Source of the DNA: Candidatus Kuenenia stuttgartensis
GTDB lineage: Bacteria > Planctomycetota > Planctomycetia > Isosphaerales > Isosphaeraceae
DNA length: 5,159 nucleotides
Reading direction: 5' to 3'
NCBI GenBank assembly: GCA_945874095.1
Contig: CAMCFM010000358.1
Coordinates: 1-5,159, forward strand
Shown here piece by piece: positions 1 through 5,159 of the stretch; position 1 is the stretch's first letter, and the number at the start of each line of letters is the position of its first letter. Both the position numbers and the translations under genes were made by a program. The notes below the pieces were generated by a model. It was not told the origin of the DNA. It worked only from the letters and a program-made list of their open reading frames with translations, and searched no databases.

Positions 1-1335
1 TGGTCGATCCCTTCACACTACGACTATCCAGCAGAGGCCAAAGATCGACTCGCCAAAACCGCAGCCGGTGTGATCGACCTCAAAAAGGATACGATTCGCT
101 CGGACGATGTCTCAGACCATGAAAAACTGGGTGTGATCGACCCTCTCGACACCAAAACCACGTCCCTGAAGGGCAGGGGCAAGCGAGTGACCTTGCGCAA
201 GCAGGCCGGTGGAGAAGTCCTGGCCGACCTGATCATTGGCAACGAGATGAAAGATCGTCCAGGCCAACGATTTGTGCGGCTTCCAAACAGTCAACGCACC
301 TATGGAGTGAATGTGAACGTGGATCTCTCCACTCGATTCGCAGACTGGATTACTCAGGATCTTCTGAAACTCGACAACGCCAAAGTTCGCAAGATCGTGA
401 TCGATCGTCACAAAGCTGATCCCGCACGGGGCGTATTGGTGCCCGGCGAGGTGACCACCCTCTCGCGTTCCAATGCCAATGCCCCATGGACCATTGACAA
501 TCCGCCTGAAGACAAAAAAGTCAACACCGCCAAAGTTGGGGAGATCTCAAGCACTCTCTCAGGCCTGAAGATCATGGGCGTTCGTCCGAAGCCGGCTGGT
601 CTGACCAAAGATCTGAAGCAGTCCGATGACGGTAAATTCCAGCTTTCTCAGCAAGCTGTTCTCTCGCTCCAGTCGCGCGGTTTTTACCGCACCCGTCAAG
701 GGACTCTCGTTTCCAATCAGGGCGAGATCCAGGTCGGAACTGATCAGGGCGTAGTCTATGTACTGCGATTCGGCGAAGTCACAGTAGCACGCGGAGAAGC
801 CCTTTCAGCAGGCACGTCTGACGATGCCGAGGCAAAGAAATCTGATTCTACCAAAGAAACAGAACCCTCTACGAAGAAATCCGCAGGCGATACCGAAGGA
901 CGCTTTCTGTTTATCACAACGCGATTTGATCCAGAACTGGTTCCAATGCCATCTGATTCTGAATCTGGAAAAACTCAAGAGCTTCCGAGCGACCCATTTC
1001 AGCACGCGACAATTGGGGTAATCACGCCAGGATTTGAGGCGGATGTTTCTGCCGATCAACAAAAGGCCAAAGAAAAGGCCGATAAACTGGCAAGTGAATT
1101 GGAGAAGCAACGCGACGAAGGACGAAAACAAGTTCAGCAATTGTCAGACAGGTACGCTGGCTGGTATTATGTAGTTGCAGGAGATGCTTTTCGTTCGATC
1201 GCAGTAAATCGCGACGATTTACTTCAAGATCCGAATGCTTCCCCAGCGGCTCCAAATCTGCCAGGTGGTGCGTCAGGTGGAATGCCTTCACTTCCCCCAG
1301 GCTTCACTTTGCCGGGGATGGGCAGCGGGCGTTGA
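1..1335 (+). CDS. DUF4340 domain protein, 5'-truncated by window edge
   Basis: The frame is open from base 1, so the start and any N-terminal membrane anchor lie upstream; the in-frame GTG at 70 is internal. The 444 visible residues begin WSIPSHYDYPAEAKDRL and continue with LKKDTIRSDD, a pattern typical of DUF4340, a domain often encoded beside GldG-like and ABC-2 permease genes and thought to act at the membrane or in the periplasm. That neighbourhood cannot be checked here. Residues ~265-300 are a Lys/Ser/Thr/Glu-rich low-complexity insert. Next come a beta-type block (GRFLFITTRFDPELVP), a charged probable coiled coil (~351-384), the aromatic block DRYAGWYYVVAGDAF (~383-397), and a Gly/Pro-rich tail (411-444). 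I recall similar coiled-coil plus W-Y-Y endings in planctomycete members; this is from memory, not a search. The family is fairly secure. Substrate and biochemical role are unknown. Confidence 0.8.
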   Translation, partial: WSIPSHYDYPAEAKDRLAKTAAGVIDLKKDTIRSDDVSDHEKLGVIDPLDTKTTSLKGRGKRVTLRKQAGGEVLADLIIGNEMKDRPGQRFVRLPNSQRTYGVNVNVDLSTRFADWITQDLLKLDNAKVRKIVIDRHKADPARGVLVPGEVTTLSRSNANAPWTIDNPPEDKKVNTAKVGEISSTLSGLKIMGVRPKPAGLTKDLKQSDDGKFQLSQQAVLSLQSRGFYRTRQGTLVSNQGEIQVGTDQGVVYVLRFGEVTVARGEALSAGTSDDAEAKKSDSTKETEPSTKKSAGDTEGRFLFITTRFDPELVPMPSDSESGKTQELPSDPFQHATIGVITPGFEADVSADQQKAKEKADKLASELEKQRDEGRKQVQQLSDRYAGWYYVVAGDAFRSIAVNRDDLLQDPNASPAAPNLPGGASGGMPSLPPGFTLPGMGSGR

Positions 1336-1368
1336 TGATATCTGGACTGGGTGTGCATATCATCAGCG
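1330..1368 (+). terminator. 12-bp stem-loop overlapping the stop codon of the DUF4340 gene
   Basis: CGTTGATGATAT (1330-1341) pairs with ATATCATCAGCG (1357-1368). All pairs are Watson-Crick except one G-U, with a 15-base loop. The 5' arm contains the TGA stop at 1333-1335. The downstream bases (AATCTTTCAAG) are only mildly T-rich, so this is not a textbook intrinsic terminator. It may end or stabilise the upstream mRNA. It also covers the GTG at 1351, the earliest possible start of the next gene, which argues against using that codon. Confidence 0.4.
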
Positions 1369-1378
1369 AATCTTTCAA

Positions 1379-1494
1379 GACCAGATTCACCCCAGTTCCG
1401 ACTGGAAAATAAAATGAGTGCTGCCAACTTTTCGGTTCGATGGGTTCACAGGAATCCGGTTTTCGTGACCGGATTTGTCCCCAGTTCCGTGGAA
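1379..1494 (+). repeat. imperfect ~29-bp direct repeat across the start of the next gene
   Basis: Unit 1 (1379-1407) lies in the 5' untranslated region and unit 2 (1467-1494) lies in the coding sequence, 88 bases apart. Both follow the plan GACC-x-GATT-(2-3)-CCCCAGTTCCG-(0-2)-TGGAA; the 11-base core CCCCAGTTCCG is identical. The core falls in different reading frames in the two copies, so the likeness is at nucleotide rather than protein level. Unit 2 encodes the segment that would be the sulfotransferase P-loop. Chance, a local duplication or a binding site are all possible. Confidence 0.45.
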
Positions 1495-2577
1495 TGGCTC
1501 GGCACACTGATTCAGATCATCAATGACGGCAGGCTTTTAAGTAACCCCTTAAGATCCATTGAGCCGAAAGAAATCGGACTTGAAAACTCTTTCGACTGGC
1601 TTGGACGATCCGCAGATTCGATCCTGATGGAAGAGTTCTGGAACGATATCCTCTCACCGGCAGCCGTCGCGGAGGAAGCGACCCTTTATTCCACACGATC
1701 CGCCTGGCTTTCCCAATTTGCTTTGTGGCCAGGGCCGCTCACGATCGCCGATTTCCGTGCTCTGATGATCGCACCTTGGATTTCTGAGAATTTTGGCGTT
1801 CGTCCCATCATCATCATTCCGAACGCTCACTTATTTGTCCAGGAAATGATCCACCGGAAACGCGAAAATCGCACTGTGATCAGGCTCAGTTATCTTGAGC
1901 CCCTGGTGAAGGCCAACCCAGACCTTAGCCCTGTTCCATTCGAGGAACTTTTAGATCTTCCGCATACCTCCGAGCACTTTGCAGCCGTTTATGCCATTCT
2001 CAACCACTGGTATAAGAAGGAAAAGGCCGCAAATCCTGACATCATTTTGTTCCCCTACCAAGGCCTGTTCCAGTTTCCTTTTCAAGCTGTCACACAAATT
2101 ATCCAAGAAATTGGATGCCGTGTGAAACGTGATGCAGGCGACGCGCTCAAGGCGATACGAATTTCTTATGATGGTGCAAACTATCAAAAAATTCCACACT
2201 CTCCGAAAGATCCTGAAGGCTGGAAAACCAGCCTCCATCCAGGCCAGATTGCTGCGATTGACTCCGTGCTTGAACGCATGAATTGCCCAGCAACTGGGAT
2301 CGCCGATTGGTTACCCAAAGGGGCGGAGCCTGAAGTTTCTTCCAAAATCACGTCTGGTCGGTCTGGATCATCACGTCGCTCCGGTTCAAGCTCACGTTCC
2401 AGTCGGTCCTCTTCAAGCGATTCATTTGGCTCGTCGTCGTCATCGTCGTCCTCATCGTCCTTTCCCATAGACAACCGAAGTAGTTCCGGGAAAAGTCGTT
2501 CTGGCAGAAGCAGTTCCGGAAAGAGTTCACGTGGCGAGCGATACAGCCGGCGCGACAACGACAATAGTGACGACTGA
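1414..2577 (+). CDS. sulfotransferase-like protein lacking the PAPS P-loop, with Ser/Arg-rich tail
   Basis: I do not recognise this 387-residue protein as a named family. The ATG at 1414 is chosen over the in-frame GTG at 1351 because the latter sits in a stem-loop and would add an unremarkable 21 residues; the SD is weak (GGAAAA). Residues ~16-290 follow the order of bacterial sulfotransferases. VFVTGFVPSSVEWL (16-29) lies where the 5'-phosphosulfate loop (x-PRSGTTWL) should be. VRPIIIIPNAHLFVQ (129-143) matches the 3'-phosphate strand-helix. AAVYAILNHWYKKEK followed by PDIILFPYQGLF (190-219) matches the W-x-x-x-x segment and 'Y-E-x-L' strand, and a C-terminal LHPGQIAAIDSVLERM helix follows. 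The P-loop Arg/Lys, Gly and Thr are replaced by Pro, Ser and Val, and the Arg and Ser of the 3'-phosphate site are not evident, so sulfate transfer is doubtful. Residues 309-387 are a Ser/Arg tail (39 Ser, 12 Arg of 79). No signal peptide or membrane segment is evident. The coding call is firm; the family assignment is a by-eye inference at about even odds. Confidence 0.85.
   Translation: MSAANFSVRWVHRNPVFVTGFVPSSVEWLGTLIQIINDGRLLSNPLRSIEPKEIGLENSFDWLGRSADSILMEEFWNDILSPAAVAEEATLYSTRSAWLSQFALWPGPLTIADFRALMIAPWISENFGVRPIIIIPNAHLFVQEMIHRKRENRTVIRLSYLEPLVKANPDLSPVPFEELLDLPHTSEHFAAVYAILNHWYKKEKAANPDIILFPYQGLFQFPFQAVTQIIQEIGCRVKRDAGDALKAIRISYDGANYQKIPHSPKDPEGWKTSLHPGQIAAIDSVLERMNCPATGIADWLPKGAEPEVSSKITSGRSGSSRRSGSSSRSSRSSSSDSFGSSSSSSSSSSFPIDNRSSSGKSRSGRSSSGKSSRGERYSRRDNDNSDD
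2431..2460 (+). repeat. TCN trinucleotide run encoding ten consecutive serines
   Basis: Ten TCN codons in a row (six TCG, two TCA, two TCC) encode Ser340-Ser349 of the sulfotransferase-like protein. The mixed codons mean it is not a pure microsatellite, although TCGTCGTCGTC stretches could still slip in replication and change tail length between strains. Confidence 0.85.
2476..2535 (+). repeat. tandem decapeptide repeat in the Ser/Arg tail
   Basis: Two adjacent 30-base units encode RSSSGKSRSG (residues 355-364) and RSSSGKSSRG (365-374). Several codons differ between the units (CGA/AGA for Arg, GGG/GGA for Gly, AAA/AAG for Lys), so the duplication is either old or maintained for its peptide sequence. 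Confidence 0.7.
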
Positions 2578-2649
2578 TCAGCACCTTCGATTCCACTGAT
2601 TTATTGATACGATCAAACCAGACTTGCAGCTTTCTTAACAAATGCGCTC

Positions 2650-2679
2650 TTGCCATATGTACCTTTGAAAGCCTAAACT
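2650..2679 (+). promoter_or_regulatory. candidate sigma-70-type promoter for ilvN
   Basis: TTGCCA (2650-2655, five of six to the -35 consensus) is followed after 18 bases by TAAACT (2674-2679, four of six to the -10 consensus, with the key T1, A2 and T6 kept). Transcription would begin near 2686. This lies after the alternative GTG start at 2682 and leaves a leader of ~75 bases before the ATG at 2763. No A/T-rich UP element or extended -10 is evident. This rests on pattern matching only. Confidence 0.4.
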
Positions 2680-2745
2680 AGGTGTCCCAAAGATTCTGGA
2701 TGGCTTATCCCGAATCTGGTTTTGGAATCGTCTCTGTATTGGTCC

Positions 2746-2751
2746 AAGGGA
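2746..2751 (+). promoter_or_regulatory. ribosome binding site of ilvN (supports the ATG at 2763)
   Basis: AAGGGA lies 11 bases before the ATG at 2763. No comparable purine tract precedes the alternative starts at 2682 (GTG) or 2700 (ATG), so it helps decide the start. Confidence 0.5.
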
Positions 2752-2762
2752 TTCGGGCTTCC

Positions 2763-3317
2763 ATGCGTCACGTGCTTTCGGCCCTCGTTCAGAATCAACC
2801 CGGTGTTTTGGCCCAGGTTTCGGGCATGTTTGCCTCTCGGGGTTTCAATATTGAAAGCCTCGCTGTGGGCGAAACTGAAACCGCCGAATTTTCTCGGATT
2901 ATCGTTGTTGTCAAAGGTGACGACCGAGTCCTTGAGCAAGTTCGCAAACAACTGGAAAAGATTGTTACCGTGGTTCGCGTACAGGACGTATCACGATTCG
3001 ATCACGTGGAACGCGACCTGATCCTGATCAGGGTTCGTGCCACCCCCGAACATCGCCCTGAACTGATGAGTCTGTTTGAAATCTTCCGCGCCAGAGTCGT
3101 TGATGTCACTCCTCTGGAGTTAATGGTCGAACTCTCCGGTCAAGAGAAGAAAATTCAGGCCTTCATCGACGCCGTTCTGCCTTATGGGATTGTCGAAATG
3201 GCAAGAACTGGCAGAATCGCCCTGATTCGTGGTTCCAAACCAGAAGAAACCTCCTCCAGGGACACCGACGAGTCCTTGACTGAAAAGCCTCAAATCGTAG
3301 GCCACTCAAGCCTTTAA
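2763..3317 (+). CDS. ilvN: acetolactate synthase small (regulatory) subunit
   Basis: This subunit binds catalytic IlvB in the cytoplasm, activates it and makes it sensitive to valine; the enzyme condenses pyruvate with pyruvate or 2-oxobutyrate, the first common step of branched-chain amino acid synthesis. The 184 residues contain an N-terminal ACT domain (about 2-76: MRHVLSALVQNQPGVL, then ASRGFNIESLAVG) and the C-terminal IlvN domain (about 80-157, with RVVDVTPLEL and ARTG). Counting from the ATG at 2763, Gly14 and Asn29 fall exactly where E. coli IlvH has its valine-site Gly14 and Asn29. This supports both the start and retained feedback control. In-frame starts at 2682 (GTG) and 2700 (ATG) would add 27 or 21 residues with no family match. 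The C-terminus runs 20-25 residues beyond E. coli IlvH as a polar tail (158-184). No ilvB lies directly upstream, unlike the common ilvBN order. ilvC follows after 171 bases. Confidence 0.95.
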   Translation: MRHVLSALVQNQPGVLAQVSGMFASRGFNIESLAVGETETAEFSRIIVVVKGDDRVLEQVRKQLEKIVTVVRVQDVSRFDHVERDLILIRVRATPEHRPELMSLFEIFRARVVDVTPLELMVELSGQEKKIQAFIDAVLPYGIVEMARTGRIALIRGSKPEETSSRDTDESLTEKPQIVGHSSL

Positions 3318-3390
3318 TCAGGCAAACGGAACAGTATTCATTCTGACATCCATTCTTTCAGCTCATCCGTATTCTTCCTGACCCGTACAA

Positions 3391-3459
3391 CGACTTCGCC
3401 TGACCGCCAGTGAAGTCGATAAAATGCCCCGAACAAAAAACGGGGTCTTCACCTGGCGG
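3391..3459 (+). promoter_or_regulatory. alternative stem-loops in the ilvN-ilvC spacer (candidate RNA leader)
   Basis: Stem A: CGACTTCGC (3391-3399) pairs with GTGAAGTCG (3410-3418), 9 bp with one G-U and a 10-base loop. Stem B: CCGCCAGTGAAG (3404-3415) pairs with CTTCACCTGGCGG (3447-3459), 12 bp with a single bulged C at 3452. Inside B, CCCCG (3427-3431) pairs with CGGGG (3441-3445) around an A-rich loop. A and B share 3410-3415 and part of each other's loops, so they cannot coexist; B looks far more stable. B ends 13 bases before the ilvC SD and has no T-tract after it, so it is neither a plain terminator nor a direct SD blocker. An mRNA-processing or stabilising element, or a switch, would fit. 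Function is inferred; the pairing is visible. Confidence 0.45.
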
Positions 3460-3472
3460 CCCTGAAAACGAC

Positions 3473-3479
3473 AGAAGGA
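3473..3479 (+). promoter_or_regulatory. ribosome binding site of ilvC
   Basis: AGAAGGA ends 9 bases before the ATG at 3489. It is the clearest SD in the window and lies just outside the spacer stem-loops, consistent with strong translation of ilvC. Confidence 0.75.
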
Positions 3480-3488
3480 CGACGATAG

Positions 3489-4496
<1,008 letters not shown>

Positions 4497-4534
4497 GACT
4501 GGACCTCTTGACCCGTTCGGCTATCCACCAAATG

Positions 4535-4562
4535 TCGAGGGCGATGTTCAAATCGCCCTCGA
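4535..4562 (+). terminator. perfect 11-bp hairpin after ilvC
   Basis: TCGAGGGCGAT (4535-4545) and ATCGCCCTCGA (4552-4562) are exact reverse complements around a 6-base loop, GTTCAA. The stem begins 38 bases after the ilvC stop. The bases that follow (ACCATTTACAG) are not a T-tract, so termination may be partial or the hairpin may protect the ilvC mRNA 3' end. Its 3' arm lies 26 bases before the ferredoxin start, so it may also reduce read-through into that gene. Confidence 0.55.
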
Positions 4563-4588
4563 ACCATTTACAGAATGTAGAAATAGCC

Positions 4589-4816
4589 ATGGCCGAAAAA
4601 TCGAAAATCTTGCCAAAGAATGTGGCTGGAAACTTTTACGTTGATGAAACCTGCATCGACTGCGAAGTCTGCCGAGAGATCGCGCCCGCCAATTTCACGC
4701 GTGACGACACCTCACGTAAAAGCTTCGTTTTTGCTCAGCCAGACAATCCAGCTGATGTAGCTGCATGCACTGCGGCCCTCGAAGAATGTCCCGTTGAAGC
4801 CATAGGCAACGATTGA
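4589..4816 (+). CDS. single-cluster [4Fe-4S] ferredoxin
   Basis: A small cytoplasmic electron carrier of 75 residues. The cluster ligands are Cys22, Cys25 and Cys28 (CIDCEVC) and Cys67 (CPVEAIG), the C-x2-C-x2-C plus C-P arrangement of one-cluster bacterial ferredoxins. Cys60 is an extra cysteine of the kind often seen near the last ligand. The fold is otherwise ordinary: YVDETCIDCEVC, then APANFTRDD, then the C-terminal helix before CPVEA. The ATG at 4589 gives the family-typical short N-terminus (MAEKSKILP); the in-frame upstream start at 4472 would overlap ilvC and read through the hairpin. No good SD is visible, and the hairpin at 4535-4562 separates it from ilvC, so it may have separate or reduced expression. 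The electron donor and acceptor cannot be told from the sequence. Confidence 0.93.
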   Translation: MAEKSKILPKNVAGNFYVDETCIDCEVCREIAPANFTRDDTSRKSFVFAQPDNPADVAACTAALEECPVEAIGND

Positions 4817-5106
4817 TTTCGGAAAACCTGTTTTTCAATTGGCATAACACACTGATTTCTAATGGTTAAAGTCCCATATTAAACATCTATAACATCTTGA
4901 TTTGCAAGAAAGCCCAGAAACGATAAAGGCGATTGCTAAATGATAAATCACCTCCTTGAGCGTGATCAATTTTTAGCTTGATCAGCCTTCAAAATCAGAA
5001 GTACAGAGTACCAATTCCACTTCCGCCCCTTTATGTTCAGTCATTGAACTCCGATAATAAAATTGCGGATCACTTGTGGTAGCCTCCGGATCCAAAAGGC
5101 CGTTTT
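4817..5106. other. 290-bp intergenic spacer with small dyad and anti-SD-like tract
   Basis: No convincing ORF or RNA gene was seen. The stretch is AT-richer than its neighbours. TGATCAA (4963-4969) and TTGATCA (4978-4984) form a 7-bp inverted repeat around 8 bases, a possible protein-binding dyad or weak hairpin. ATCACCTCCTT (4947-4957) matches the anti-SD end of 16S rRNA. GATAAT (5053-5058) could be a -10 element, but the -35 position (near 5030, TTTATG) is poor. A promoter for the gene at 5107 probably lies here but cannot be placed with confidence. Confidence 0.5.
5094..5099 (+). promoter_or_regulatory. ribosome binding site of the gene starting at 5107
   Basis: AAAAGG lies 7 bases before the ATG at 5107, a suitable spacing. 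It is the main support for a gene start there. Confidence 0.45.
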
Positions 5107-5159
5107 ATGATATCTCCCGATAACCCGAAGATCGACGAGCCTCCGATCAGCCGCCGTCA
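5107..5159 (+). CDS. start of an unidentified gene, cut by window end
   Basis: An ATG followed by 17 open codons (MISPDNPKIDEPPISRR) runs off the window. Support comes from the SD-like AAAAGG 7 bases upstream and the end of the AT-rich spacer. The visible peptide is polar and proline-rich with no signal peptide or domain, so function cannot be assigned. Confidence 0.5.
   Translation, partial: MISPDNPKIDEPPISRR

Noticed and set aside
1351..1413. GTG start giving 21 extra residues on the sulfotransferase-like protein
   Set aside because: It lies inside the stem-loop at 1330-1368, and the added peptide has no family-like features; the ATG at 1414 gives a sensible N-terminus leading into the first strand.
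2184..2564. 126-residue acidic ORF on the - strand
   Set aside because: It is the complement of the Ser/Arg-rich tail (TCN and CGN codons read backwards give Glu/Asp/Arg), not an independent gene.
2604..2616. TTGATACGATCAA dyad upstream of ilvN as an operator
   Set aside because: A single 5-bp half-site pair with no second copy or known regulator match; this level of symmetry is common by chance.
2682..2762. In-frame GTG (2682) or ATG (2700) starts for ilvN
   Set aside because: The added residues do not match the IlvN family, there is no SD before them, and residue numbering from 2763 reproduces E. coli Gly14 and Asn29. The isoleucine/valine/leucine-rich stretch here is in frame with ilvN without a stop, so it is not a leader peptide.
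3343..3375. CTGACA with TATTCT as an ilvC promoter
   Set aside because: The spacing of 21 bases is too long and no better -10 lies at 16-19 bases.
3424..3465. 13-codon ORF (MPRTKNGVFTWRP) in the ilvC leader, a possible attenuation leader peptide
   Set aside because: It has only one valine and no leucine or isoleucine codons, and no good SD. Its coordinates are given because its stop lies just past the base of stem B.
4822..4836. GAAAA/TTTTC hairpin after the ferredoxin as a terminator
   Set aside because: Only 5 A-T-rich base pairs with no following T-tract; too weak to call.

Overview
The window reads as a chromosomal segment from a free-living bacterium, most likely a planctomycete. This is inferred from how the proteins look: a DUF4340 protein of the planctomycete kind with an aromatic 'AGWYYVV' C-terminal block, an ilvN-ilvC pair, a small single-cluster ferredoxin, moderate GC, and Shine-Dalgarno (SD) signals that range from good to nearly absent. 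No search was run. All supported genes are on the + strand. There is no sign of an insertion sequence, prophage, CRISPR array, tRNA or rRNA.

Layout. (1) 1-1335: the C-terminal 444 residues of a DUF4340 protein, probably an envelope protein of an ABC-2-type/gliding-transport gene set; its start lies before the window. A 12-bp stem-loop overlaps its stop codon. (2) 1414-2577: an unrecognised 387-residue protein. Its first ~290 residues have the spacing of a bacterial sulfotransferase but lack the PAPS-binding P-loop residues. It ends in a 79-residue Ser/Arg-rich tail with a ten-serine run. (3) 2763-3317: ilvN, the regulatory subunit of acetolactate synthase, behind a plausible sigma-70-type promoter. 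(4) 3318-3488: a 171-bp spacer that can form two mutually exclusive stem-loops just before the ilvC ribosome binding site. (5) 3489-4496: ilvC, a class I ketol-acid reductoisomerase with all catalytic residues. (6) A perfect 11-bp hairpin at 4535-4562, then a 75-residue [4Fe-4S] ferredoxin at 4589-4816. (7) 4817-5106: a 290-bp spacer with a small hairpin, an 11-base match to the anti-SD tail of 16S rRNA, and an SD for (8) a gene whose first 17 codons start at 5107.

How the genes work together. IlvN binds the catalytic subunit IlvB, which is not in the window, and gives acetolactate synthase its valine feedback control. IlvC performs the next step of valine, leucine and isoleucine synthesis. 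Both could be on one transcript, because no U-tract terminator separates them, with the spacer structure tuning ilvC separately. The role of the ferredoxin is not shown by the sequence. The DUF4340 gene and the sulfotransferase-like gene have no obvious link to the pathway.

The least ordinary items are the apparent pseudo-sulfotransferase with its RS-type tail and the alternative structures in the ilvC leader. I saw no strong evidence for a complete new multi-gene system.
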